64,000 nucleotides of DNA, taken from positions 6,476,220-6,540,219 of the forward strand of contig JAEMBT020000001.1 in the NCBI GenBank assembly GCA_018873245.2. Direction: 5' to 3'. This DNA is from Archegozetes longisetosus. Lineage: Eukaryota > Arthropoda > Arachnida > Sarcoptiformes > Trhypochthoniidae. Below the pieces are notes generated by a model, which saw nothing but the letters and a program-made list of their open reading frames with translations, was not told the DNA's origin and made no database searches. The position numbers and the translations under genes were made by a program. Shown here in pieces: positions 9,091-18,649 of the stretch (within the stretch, counting starts at the first letter, position 1; each line of letters opens with the position of its first letter).

Positions 9091-9868
9091 CATTGATAGA
9101 AACATGAATTAATTTTCTGAGAGGAGTATCGATACCGTTATTGGCGATGCATTCAAAAGTAAGATTATTTTTGGTCTCAAAACTATTTAAGCGCAAAATC
9201 TCTCCTTCAAAAACATTTCCTAGATTTCAGAAGTTTGAAATTAGACTAAAATAACACGCTATTAATCAATTTATAGACCTTTAGAGTCCATCCATTTGAT
9301 TGAAGGTTTAGGCTCTCCTTCAGCCTTGCATTCAATGATCAGGTTCTCATCGGATTTTATTCTAATATTTTTTGGTTCTATAAGCCATTTCGGTGCCACT
9401 AAACATTGATAAAGATCTATAAATAACTATTCGATAAGGGGTACTAAAACTTCAAACCTTTAACTACAAGTTGCGAATGCCTAATATCTTCTCCAAAAGC
9501 ATTCCTCACAATACATGTATAATTTCCAGAATCACTTTTATCAACACTTTTGATTAAAAACAAAGAGAACTCTTCAGAATTATCTATTTTGTAATTGTTT
9601 TGTGGAGTATTTGACAGAATCTGTCCGTTTTTGCTCCACTGAAAAAATAATGGCTTATCGCCAGCAGTGGCTGAACAGAATGAACGAAAAGGAGAGCCTT
9701 CAGAAAGTGTTTGTGACATAAGTGGTATTAATTTCGGGATTTCTAGAAAACATTTGAATTAAGTTTTCAAACAAAATAAATTGATTTAAAATGTAATTAT
9801 TGAGTACCTTCACTATTGATTGCTTCAAAACATGAGATCAACGCAAATAATAAGATTAAAAACTGCAT
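9091..9868 (-). CDS. sDscam: sDscam variable cassette J
   Basis: Exons: signal peptide 9868-9808 (MQFLILLFALISCFEAINSE), Ig1 9742-9458, Ig2a 9398-9279, Ig2b 9219-9091. Ig1: PKLIPLMSQTLSEGSPF, FFQWSKNGQILSNTPQNNYK, NYTCIVRNAFGED. Ig2: VAPKWLIEPKN, CKAEGEPKPSIKW, LTFECIANNGIDTPLRK, ending SING|GTAAG. Strand F of Ig2 has Phe-Glu-Cys instead of Tyr-Glu-Cys, shared with cassette K. No lesion seen. Confidence 0.92.
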
Positions 9869-9946
9869 TTTGAAAGTCAGGACAAATAATCTCTTGAGAA
9901 CCATATTTATCAAAACATTGAAAACAAGAAATTTATTGATACATAA

Positions 9947-9989
9947 GCGCAACCTTTCGTTTGCCATTCAATTTGACATTTTCTGGCGG
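9947..9989 (-). promoter_or_regulatory. Cassette J promoter element
   Basis: The minus strand reads CCGCCAGA to GTTGCGC over 43 bp, 79 bp upstream of the ATG. The proximal half has one change (GTTGCGC for GTGGCGC); the distal half is perfect. Confidence 0.68.
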
Positions 9990-10025
9990 TTTGTTTCAGT
10001 TTAAGGTAGTTTCAAAAGCTCTTAC

Positions 10026-10809
10026 CGTTAACCGATATATGAACTTTTTTCTTCAGAGGTTTATCGACACCATTATCGACAATGCATTCAAACGTCAAAT
10101 TATTTTTGTTCTCAAAGCTATTCAATCGCAAAATTTCTCCCTCAAAAACATTTCCTTTATTTCAAAAGCTTAAGATTAGAGACAATAAACCATTAAAAAT
10201 TCAGTTATAGACCTTTAGAATCCAACCATTTGATTGAAGGCTTAGGTTCTCCTTCAGCCCTACACTCAATACTAACGTCTTCATTAGATCTTATTTTAAT
10301 ATCCTTTGGTTCTATCAACCATTTCGGTGCAACTAAACATTGAAAAAAACTCGTAGCCAATAATTCCAACAATTAATCAACAAAATGCTTCAAACCTTTG
10401 ACTATTAGTTGCGAATATTTTATATCCTCACCGAAAGCATTGCGAACAATACATGAATAATTTCCAGAATCACTTTTATAAACATTTTCAATTGAAAATA
10501 ATGAGTGATCCTTCAAGTTCTCAATTTTATAATTAGTTTGAGGAGTATTTGACAAAATCTGTCCGTTTTTACTCCATTGAAAAAATAATGGCTTATCGCC
10601 TGCACTCGTAGAGCAGAATAAACGAAATGAAGAGCTTTCAGAAAGCGTTTGTGAAGGAAGCGATAACAATTTAGGGATTTCTGGAAAATAATTCAATTAG
10701 TATTCTCTGGAACTGAACCAATTGACAACTATTGCAATTATTGCAAACCTTGACTGCTGTATCCCTCGAAACATGAGTTTATCACAAACACAATAAATAG
10801 AAACTGCAT
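10026..10809 (-). CDS. sDscam: sDscam variable cassette K
   Basis: Exons: signal peptide 10809-10749 (MQFLFIVFVINSCFEGYSSQ), Ig1 10680-10396, Ig2a 10332-10213, Ig2b 10154-10026. Ig1: PKLLSLPSQTLSESSSF, FFQWSKNGQILSNTPQTNYK, NYSCIVRNAFGED. Ig2: VAPKWLIEPKD, CRAEGEPKPSIKW, LTFECIVDNGVDKPLKK, ending SVNG|GTAAG. It is very close to J. No lesion seen. Confidence 0.92.
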
Positions 10810-10883
10810 TTTGAAAATCAGGACAAATAATTTCTTGAGAACCATTTTCAAAAACAAAAATAAGATAATCTACAGATACATAA

Positions 10884-10926
10884 GCGCCACTTATCGCTTG
10901 CCATTCAATTTGATATTTTCTGGCGG
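10884..10926 (-). promoter_or_regulatory. Cassette K promoter element
   Basis: The minus strand reads CCGCCAGA to GTGGCGC over 43 bp with ATATCAAATTGAATGGC between. It is 75 bp upstream of the ATG. Both halves are perfect. Confidence 0.72.
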
Positions 10927-10962
10927 TTTGTTTCAGTTTAAAATAGTTTCAGAAACTCTTAC

Positions 10963-11748
10963 CACTAATTGATACATGAATTTTTTTGCTCAGAGGCTTA
11001 TCGATACCATTATCAGCGACACATTCATAAAAGGAATCACTGATAGAATTGGCATTAATTATGCGCAAAATTTCGTTATTCACAGTTTTTCCTATCGTTC
11101 ATAATAATAAGTATTTAGATATAAATAAACTTCAAAAGTATTTCTCATCACAACCTTTAGAGTCGATCCATTTGAATGCTAGGTTTTGGTTCGCCATCGG
11201 CTCTACATTCAAGCAGTGCTTCTTCGCCAGCACTTACAGTGATATCTTTTAGCTCAATCACCCATTTTGGGGATACTATAAGTTTTAAATATTATAAACA
11301 TACAAATATAAACCAAATTCAATCTAACCTTTAACTGAAAGCACTGATGATTGAGAATCAGATCCAAAAGCGTTCCTAACAATACACGAATAATTGCCAG
11401 AGTCTGATCGTTCAACACTTGCTAGTGAAAAGACTGAAAAATCTCCTGAATTTTCAATTTTATAGCTAACTTTTGGATCATTAGACAGTATTTGATTGTT
11501 TTTAGTCCACTGAAAAAATAATGGTTTACTGCCTGAAAGTATTGAGCAGAATAATCGGAATAGAGTTCCTTCAGATTGAGGCTTAGTCTTCGCTAATTCT
11601 ATCAATTTCGGTGGTTCTATAAATCATACCGAAAGATAATCTTAATTTTGACCATAAAACTGAATAAGCATCAAATACCTTGACTTAAAATGGGGTCGAT
11701 CACACTGAATCCCACAATAAAAACACACAATAAATTGAAGTTTTGCAT
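10963..11748 (-). pseudogene. sDscam: sDscam variable cassette L (one-base insertion in Ig2)
   Basis: Exons: signal peptide 11748-11679 (MQNFNLLCVFIVGFSVIDPI...), Ig1 11616-11329, Ig2a 11275-11155, Ig2b 11091-10963. Ig1 is intact (FFQWTKNNQILSNDPKVSYK, NYSCIVRNAFGSD). Ig2a is 121 nt rather than 120: after KPSI the frame shifts, so the conserved Lys-Trp is read as Gln-Met and a stop follows (TAA inside ...GACTCTAAAG). The other frame gives KWIDSK. Ig2b (YECVADNGIDKPLSK) and all splice sites are intact. Either a sequencing error or a recent lesion; skipping Ig2a would keep the phase but break the domain. Confidence 0.82.
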
Positions 11749-11816
11749 ATTTGAAATTACAATTAGATGGTAAATGAAAGAAGTAAACAAAATAAGACAC
11801 AAAAATGAAGATATAA

Positions 11817-11859
11817 GCGCCACTTATTGTTTAAAAATCAAAGATTATTTCGCTGGCGG
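11817..11859 (-). promoter_or_regulatory. Cassette L promoter element
   Basis: The minus strand reads CCGCCAGC to GTGGCGC over 43 bp, 69 bp upstream of the ATG, the shortest spacing in the array. The central AAATTGAAT is not conserved here. Confidence 0.68.
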
Positions 11860-11869
11860 TTTGTTTAGA

Positions 11870-12075
11870 ATAATATTCATTCGATATTATGGTCAAGTAT
11901 TTAATGCTGAATGCACAAGTCTAACAATAGTGGATTGAGAGTTATGGTCGATCGCCAGCATTACTTCAGTTATAGGTTATTTTCAAAATACAACTCATAA
12001 GTTGAAAGAAAGATTATTTTGCTTGCATTTCAATTTGATATCGCATTGATATTTCTTTAAACTAGATAATAAATG
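11870..12075. other. Inter-cassette spacer, possible remnant
   Basis: This spacer is about 200 bp longer than usual. It holds gatcgccagcattacttc near 11949, which resembles the Ig2a stretch tcatcgccagcattcac of cassette B. It also has tttcaatttgatatcgcatt near 12030, which resembles the centre of a promoter element. No open, splice-bounded frame remains. A decayed cassette is a possible origin. Confidence 0.35.
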
Positions 12076-12089
12076 CACAGAACGCTTAC

Positions 12090-12865
12090 CGCTAACAGAA
12101 ACGGTAATTTTTTTCTGAAGAGGAGTATCGACACCATTATCTGCGATGCATTCATAGACAAGTGAATTGCTCCCAATGTTTTTCAATACCAAAGTTTCAC
12201 TTTCAACAATGTTTCCTAAATATTAGCAAAACTAAATTCATGAGAAGCAAATTGAAATTTCTTCTTTTGACTAACACCTTTTAAATCAATCCATTTAATG
12301 TTAGGCTTTGGTACACCATCAGCTCTGCATTGAATAGCAACATTCTCTCCACTTTTCACAACTACGTCTTTTGGTTCAACGACCCATTTTGTCGTAACTA
12401 TCGATTTAAAAGTTTATTAAATACTAACGCTAAATTCAGTTGTAATATAAAACCAGACCTTTGACTAAAAGCTGTGCAAACTTCTGGTCTTCACCGAAAG
12501 CATTGCGAACAATACAGGAATAATTTCCAGAATCGCTTCGCTCAACATTTTTAATGGAGAACAATGACAAATCATCAGAATTTTCAATTTTGTAATTAGA
12601 TTGAGGGTTATTGTTAAGAGCGAGACCATTTTTACTCCACTGGAAAAAGAGCGGTCTCTCGCCAGCAGTTGCAGAGCATAGTAAGCGAAATAAAGAGCTT
12701 TCGGATAGTAATGATTGTGAAGGAAATGACAGCAATTTAGGAATCTCTGTAATTAACGCAACAATTAGCAAGAAATTAAATTGAATTTTCCAATCATTTT
12801 ATACCCTGAGTTATGCATTGATCTTGAAACAGACTCATAACAATCAAAACTAAATTAATATACAT
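12090..12865 (-). CDS. sDscam: sDscam variable cassette M
   Basis: Exons: signal peptide 12865-12805 (MYINLVLIVMSLFQDQCITQ), Ig1 12746-12459, Ig2a 12397-12278, Ig2b 12215-12090. Ig1: PKLLSFPSQSLLSESSLF, FFQWSKNGLALNNNPQSNYK, NYSCIVRNAFGED. Ig2: VTTKWVVEPKD, CRADGVPKPNIKW, LVYECIADNGVDTPLQK, ending SVSG|GTAAG. It starts the M-N-O group, which share nearly the same signal peptide and a TATA-like box. No lesion seen. Confidence 0.92.
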
Positions 12866-12937
12866 TTTACAGTTCGAGTCAAAACACTGCCTGTGAACCA
12901 TCTTTGATGACAAAATAAACCAAAATTCATATTAATG

Positions 12938-12989
12938 GTATAAATAGCGCCACATTTTGCAAACAATACAATTTGACACTATCTGGCGG
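12938..12989 (-). promoter_or_regulatory. Cassette M promoter element with TATA-like box
   Basis: CCGCCA to TGGCGC spans 12989-12947 (43 bp), followed directly by TATTTATACC on the minus strand. The ATG is 82 bp past the proximal half. N and O have the same arrangement. Confidence 0.75.
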
Positions 12990-13025
12990 TTATTTTCATT
13001 TTCAAGAGTTTTACTTAAAGCTTAC

Positions 13026-13793
13026 CACTAACGGATATGATCATTTTTCTCTTAAGAGGACTATCAATACCATTATCTGCGATGCATTCATATGAAAGTG
13101 ATTTGTCAACATTTTTCAAAACTATTGTCTCGCTTTCAATAATATTTCCTGAATTAAATCAAATAAATTATAGTCAAAATCATTGAGAACTGAATCTTTG
13201 AGATAATTAGACCTTTCATATCAATCCATTTAATAATAGGCTTAGGCTCGCCATCAGCTAAACATTCAATCACAATATTATCTCCACTTTTCACAACAAC
13301 ATCTTTTGGTTCGATAACCCATTTTGGTGTCACTAATCACAAGATAACAAATCAAAATTAATGAAAAAATAAAATTATTCAGACCTTTGACTGAAAGCTG
13401 AGAAAGCTTAGTATCTTCTCCGAATGCATTTCGCACAACACATGAATAATTACCAGAATCGCTGCGTCTAACAGTTTCTATTGATAAAACTGATAGATCC
13501 GCAGAATTCTCAATCTTATAACTAGTTTTTGGACTACTAGACAGTAAGAGTCCGTTTTTACTCCACTGAAAAAACAGTGGTTTGTCGCCTGCACTCCGAG
13601 AACAAAATAAACGAAAGGAAGAGCCTTCTGATAGTAATGATTGTGGTGGAAGTGGTATTAGTTTTGGGATTTCTGTAATAAATTCAATATTTGAAACATA
13701 ATGTTTCTAATGAGAGACATATTGTTTCATACCTTGAGCTTTGTACTCATTGAGAAATAGACTCAAAACAATCAAAACTAAATTAATATACAT
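13026..13793 (-). CDS. sDscam: sDscam variable cassette N
   Basis: Exons: signal peptide 13793-13733 (MYINLVLIVLSLFLNEYKAQ), Ig1 13672-13385, Ig2a 13332-13213, Ig2b 13148-13026 (123 nt, the shortest). Ig1 has no internal Met, so a Met-initiated ORF scan misses it: PKLIPLPPQSLLSEGSSF, FFQWSKNGLLLSSSPKTSYK, NYSCVVRNAFGED. Ig2: VTPKWVIEPKD, CLADGEPKPIIKW, LSYECIADNGIDSPLKR, ending SVSG|GTAAG. No lesion seen. Confidence 0.91.
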
Positions 13794-13868
13794 CTTATAG
13801 TTCAAGTCAACATTTCGTTTGAGAACCATCTTTGACAACAGAAATACATCAGAATCATTGATATTATG

Positions 13869-13920
13869 GTATAAATAGCGCCACATTTTGTATCGCAATT
13901 CAATTCGATAGTTCTGGCGG
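13869..13920 (-). promoter_or_regulatory. Cassette N promoter element with TATA-like box
   Basis: CCGCCA to TGGCGC spans 13920-13878 (43 bp), then CTATTTATACC. The ATG is 85 bp past the proximal half. The distal edge is 37 bp from the cassette O donor. Confidence 0.75.
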
Positions 13921-13956
13921 TAACTTTCATTCAAACTTCTTTTATCAAACGCTTAC

Positions 13957-14733
13957 CACTAACAGAAATGGTAACTTTTTTCTTAAGGGGACTATCGATA
14001 CCATTATCTGCGATGCATTCATATGAAAGTGACTTACTTTCAATATTTTTCAAAACTAAACTTTCGCTCTCAACAACAATTCCTAAATTACATTTAATTT
14101 AATATTAGTGAAACCAAGTCATTGATAACTGAGTCCTTGAAATAACTAGACCTTTCATGTCAATCCATCTAATGGTAGGCTTAGGCTCACCATCAGCTAT
14201 ACACTCGATTACAATACTATCTCCACTCTTAATTTGAATATCTTTTGGTTCGATCACCCATTTTGGTGTCACTAATTATAAGATAACAAATGAAAACTTA
14301 TCGAAGAAATAGAAAATGTCAGACCTTTGACCGTAAGCTTCGAAAACTTGGTATCCTCCCCAAATGCATTCCGCACAACACATGAATAATTTCCAGAATC
14401 ATCCCTTTCAACACTTTTGATTGAAAATACGGATAAATCATCAGAACTTTCAATTTTATGATCAGTTTGAGGACTATTAGTTATAATCTGTCCATTTTTG
14501 CTCCATTGAAAAAATAGTGGCTTATCGCCTGCAGTTGCTGAACAAAATAAGCGAAATAGTGAGCCTTCTGATAGCAACGATTGCGGTGGAAGTGGTATTA
14601 ATTTTGGAATTTCTGCAATGCAGTATTAAAGATATAATTTTGATTCGAACGCATTTAATGGTACTTCGATACCTTCAGTTATGCAATGATCATGAAATAG
14701 GATCAAAGCTAATAAAATGAAATGCATAAACAT
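13957..14733 (-). CDS. sDscam: sDscam variable cassette O
   Basis: Exons: signal peptide 14733-14673 (MFMHFILLALILFHDHCITE), Ig1 14612-14325, Ig2a 14271-14152, Ig2b 14082-13957. Ig1: PKLIPLPPQSLLSEGSLF, FFQWSKNGQIITNSPQTDHK, NYSCVVRNAFGED. Ig2: VTPKWVIEPKD, CIADGEPKPTIRW, LSYECIADNGIDSPLKK, ending SVSG|GTAAG. It is the 5'-most intact cassette and the closest relative of N. No lesion seen. Confidence 0.92.
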
Positions 14734-14810
14734 TTTACAGCTTGATTCAAAACGTTGTTTGAGAACCATTTTTGACAACAAAAATACATCGAGATCATTG
14801 ATAATATGGT

Positions 14811-14860
14811 ATAAATGGCGCCACATCTTGTATTGCAATTCAATTTGATAGCTCTGGCGG
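14811..14860 (-). promoter_or_regulatory. Cassette O promoter element with TATA-like box
   Basis: CCGCCA to TGGCGC spans 14860-14818 (43 bp) with TATCAAATTGAATTGC between, followed by CATTTATACC. The ATG is 85 bp past the proximal half. Confidence 0.74.
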
Positions 14861-14892
14861 TAGTTTTCAAGCCATTTTATTATAAAACTTAC

Positions 14893-16053
14893 CGCAAACA
14901 GTAATCAAAACTCGTTTCTTAAGAGTGACTATTGATACAATTATCTGCGATGCATTCATACGCGAATGATTGCTTTCAATATTTTTCAATATCAAAATTT
15001 CGCTCTCAATAACATTTCCTAAATTATATTCAATTAAAGATTCAAAAACTAAGCCCTTGAAAAATGAGTGTTTTGAATAATTAGTGATCAGACCTTTTAC
15101 TGAAAGCCGTGAAAATTTCATGTCTTGATCAAAAGCAATGCGAGCAATACACGAATAATTAACGGAATAGTTGCGAGAAATACTTTTTGTGATTAATTGA
15201 GAAGTCATCAGAATTATCTATTTCATAATTAATCTGTGGATTATATGATAATAAGGGCCCATTTTTGTTCCATTGAAAAATAATGGTGGTTTCGAGCCAG
15301 CACTGAGGGAACAGAATCAGTGATAATAATATAAGATTGTTCGGAAAGTAATCGCGTATTTATATAGGGTTTAGAAAACGTCAGATATTTGTTAACTACT
15401 ATTCGTTTAAAAATTGTTTCCGTATTATTTCAATACATTTGATAATTGTCTTGAATTTTGTAATAAAAAATTTTTGAAAATCAGACAACTCTTCCGTCTT
15501 AACGATGCCATTAATTGATATTAATTATGGACATTGTATGCTTTATGAATTTAAGCGTGGTAATTCGGCAACGGTTGCCACGAAAAATATTTTCCAAGTT
15601 TACGGTGATGTCATTAGTGTTCGTCGATGTCAAGAATGGTTTGCTAAATTCAGATCTAGTGACTTCGGTCTGAAAAGTGGTCGTCCATCTGAGTTGGACA
15701 ATGAGGTCCTAAAGGCTATGGTTGAGTCGGACCAAGAGTTTCTACTCGAGAATTGGCTGAAAGACTCAACACATCGAATAGTACTGTTTGGGAACATCTG
15801 CAGCATTTTTTTTATAAAATTCGTTTCCAAATCTTTGAATAAATACGCGATTACTTTCCGAACAATCTTATAGAATAGGCAGATCCTTCTCGTAGTAAAC
15901 ATTGCAAAGGAAGTGTATCAATTTTGGCATTCCCGTAGTTAATTAAATACATTAGAGATAATGACTTCAATACAGATCATTCTTTCATACCTTACGTCAC
16001 ATATTGATCATGAAATGCACTCTAAACAAATAGAATCAAATATAAATACTTTT
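14893..16053 (-). pseudogene. sDscam: sDscam cassette P (dead, 5' end of the array, holds a mariner)
   Basis: Remnants in order on the minus strand: signal-peptide exon about 16053-15991, where the ATG position of its neighbours is changed to AGT; the first part of Ig1 up to 15873; a mariner copy (15872-15330); the rest of Ig1 to 15094 (NYSCIARIAF still readable); no Ig2a; and Ig2b 15018-14893. In Ig2b a local frame shift removes the strand-F Cys (NASQIIVSI is read where YECIADN is expected), though splice sites survive. No promoter element is found upstream; sequence similarity to other cassettes stops near 16090. Confidence 0.85.
15330..15872 (+). mobile_element. Deleted mariner element in cassette P
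   Basis: Perfect or near-perfect terminal inverted repeats of about 31 bp (taagattgttcggaaagtaa at the left, its complement at the right) are flanked by TA duplications at 15330-15331 and 15871-15872. The plus strand encodes the N-terminal helix-turn-helix region of a mariner transposase from 15505: HCMLYEFKRGNSATVATKNI, then RCQEWFAKFRSSDF and KSGRPSELDNEV. The DD34D catalytic part is missing, so the copy is about 540 bp rather than the usual 1.3 kb. It could move only if supplied with transposase from elsewhere. Confidence 0.9.
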
Positions 16054-16328
16054 TACAGTTTGAGTTAAAATATTGTTTGCAAACCATTTTTGACAACAGA
16101 GAACATTGCCGGAAAGTCTATGGGATTCTGCCTAATTTGGCACTCGGGATCTGATGATATATTTTAATAGAGATCATCAGCCTGATCAAAATTGCCAATG
16201 GGCCCACTTTTGTACAACTTATAGTTTAAGCGTTAGATGGCGTTAAAGTTTTAAAATGGGGTAAAATATAGATTTGTTCGGTGGATATTAAAGATATCGA
16301 AAATGGTTTTCATATTTGTAGTCAGCGT

Positions 16329-18641
16329 TAGTGTTTGACATGAATTCCTATTCCTGCAGGAACTCCTGTCCTGTCCTGTCCTGTCCTGTTCCTGGTCAGG
16401 AATTTACAGGAATGGGAAAGGCTATCATAACTACAGGACAGGACACGAATTCCTGTTCGATTCTAAATTCCTGTAAAATTGCTGGGACTATAAAAGCATT
16501 AATTGATTTATTTTTTCACTGTAATAAGTATTGACCTCTAATTAACATCATTAGAGGTCTCAAAATCTAGTTGTTTTTCAACACGTTGTGTATAATAAAG
16601 TCTAAACACATTTATATTTGATGTCTTTTTCTGTGGTTTATTATAAAAATGTCTTCAAAACGGAAATAATTTTCGATTAATGAGCGTTTTAATAGAAAAA
16701 CTGCAAAAACAAATCAAATGCAATCAAACGAATGTGATTTCAAGCATAAGTTAAAAACATTAATTGCAATGAATGACTCGACCATTGAATACAAACCAAT
16801 CGATTATAGCTTAAATATGAAATCATTTGACCGAATAGTCAAAGACAATACGGACACCGATTATGTAAAGTGCAATAACTGTTCGGCTATTATTAAATAC
16901 AACAAAAGCTATGGCACATGTGGTCTGAAACGACATAACTGCCATTAATTACCTGAAGAATCAATTGAACGCTATTTATATAAACCCTCTAATAATGAAT
17001 CAAAGCTTAAATCAGAATTAAGTGATGAATTGGTTATGTTTATTGCAAAAGACATGCGACCAATGAATATCATTAAAGGCGAAGGATTTAGGCTTTTGGC
17101 CAAAAAATTCATAGAAATCGATTCAAAATGTCCAAACATTCCTTTAGATAGTGTTCTGCCATCGATCGGACTGTTTCACGACATACAACCAATGTATGAA
17201 TCTCTTAAACAAAAACTCATTGAAAAGTTGCTAAATATCGACACAATTGGTATTACATGTGACCATTGGACACATGACGTGATAAAAACTAATTACATTA
17301 CAATTACTATTCAATACATAACTGAATGCAATATTCATTTAAGAGTTTTGGCCACAATTGAGACCAAAGACAAGACGTCTGTCACGACAAAAAGTAATAT
17401 GAATTGTGTGTTAAATAACTTTATGTTAAGTGAAAAAACAAAACATTTCACTACAGATAATGCGTCGGCTATGGTATTGGCATTCAGTGGCGAGGATTGG
17501 ATCAGTTGTTCCGCACACAATATGAATCTTTTGCACAAAAATTATTTCAAAGAATTTAAAACAAAATACGAATCAGATGATTTCAATAATTCTATAAAAG
17601 TTTGCAAACAATTGGTTCGACTCTTCAAACAATCTAATATTCAAAATGAATTGCAAACAAAACTTAAGCAATCAATAGGTATTCGGTGATATTCTAAATA
17701 TTTAATGTTAGAATCAATCCATAAAAATTTAAGTCATATCAAAGAGATTGCAATAAATAATCGAAAAATATTTGAATTACTCATAAAATTAGACGAAAAT
17801 GTTTTGTTAGAACTGATTACGTTTTTAAAACCATTTTATGATTTGAGACAAACGTTATGTAAAGAAAACTCTCCGACTTTGCATCTGGTTTTACCGACAA
17901 AACAAAAAATAATTTCCTTATGTATTGCAAACCAATTAGACTCAATATATGAAACCATTGAAACTTATTTACACTAATAATATTGAAAAATATTTTTAAA
18001 TCAATGATTTACACAAAATCTCAACCATATTATATCCACCGCTAAGAGAACTCAATTGTTTGTTATCTATTGAAGAAAAACATCGATTGATATCCAGGTT
18101 ATCGGACCTGATGAATGAAATAAAAATCAATACAACTATAGTTTTGCAATCATTAGAAGACTATTCAATGAAAGTCGATCTCTGTTTACAAGATTTCATT
18201 GATTTGAGTCAAACATAAATAAATACATTTGGTTCTCAAGAATTAGACGACTATATGAAAACTGGACGTAAGTTTGACATAAATTCTTCATTACTCGGAT
18301 ATTGGGAACAAAATAAAAGTTCTTATCCCCGACTCTATCGGTTGGCTATTCGTTTGCTGTCAATCCCTCCGACCAACCTTTCAAGCGAAATAAATTTCAG
18401 TGCCGCTGGTCTAACACTCACTGACTGTCGTTCAAGACTTAGTCCACAGAACGTAAATGAATTGCTTTTTATTAGATCTAACTTTGATTTGTATTGAATA
18501 TGCATTCATTGATTGTATCTTCATTTGATTTTTTTGAATAAATAATTTTTAAAACACATATTGAATGTCGGGAAAACCGGACAGGAATGAAAATTTAGGG
18601 CTCAGGACAGGAATTCCCTTTTAGTACTTTGTCGATCACTA
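16329..18641 (+). mobile_element. hAT element with intact ends
   Basis: An 8-bp target duplication, gtcagcgt, lies at 16321-16328 and 18642-18649. The ends are short inverted repeats (tagtgtttgaca at the left, tagtgatcgaca as complement at the right). Subterminal regions are rich in aggaattcctgt and hold a (CCTGT)n run at 16363-16390. Total length is 2,313 bp. The flanks show no other rearrangement, so the insertion looks relatively young, although the transposase inside is broken. Confidence 0.93.
16718..18497 (+). pseudogene. hAT transposase (broken)
   Basis: Open pieces in order: 16718-16948 with a BED-type zinc finger (CNNCSAIIKYNKSYGTCGLK, then HNC); 17030-17689 with the catalytic start (ITCDHWTHD, FTTDNASAM, CSAHNMNLL); 17705-17977; and 18255-18497 with the hAT dimerisation domain (YWEQNKSSYPRLYRLAIRLL, then SIPPTNLSSE and CRSRLSPQNVNELLFIRSN). 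The first three pieces share one frame and are separated by in-frame stops at 16946 and 17687. The last piece is in another frame. It is therefore a decayed autonomous copy. Confidence 0.88.
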
Positions 18642-18649
18642 GTCAGCGT

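Noticed and set aside
1-15300. A row of separate two-Ig secreted genes
   Set aside because: Each unit ends with a phase-1 donor-like GTAAG at the same position rather than a conserved stop or poly(A) signal, and constant Dscam exons follow. One gene with alternative 5' cassettes explains this better.
15630-15902. 90-codon minus ORF across the mariner
   Set aside because: Antisense to the mariner transposase fragment and crosses the element's end.
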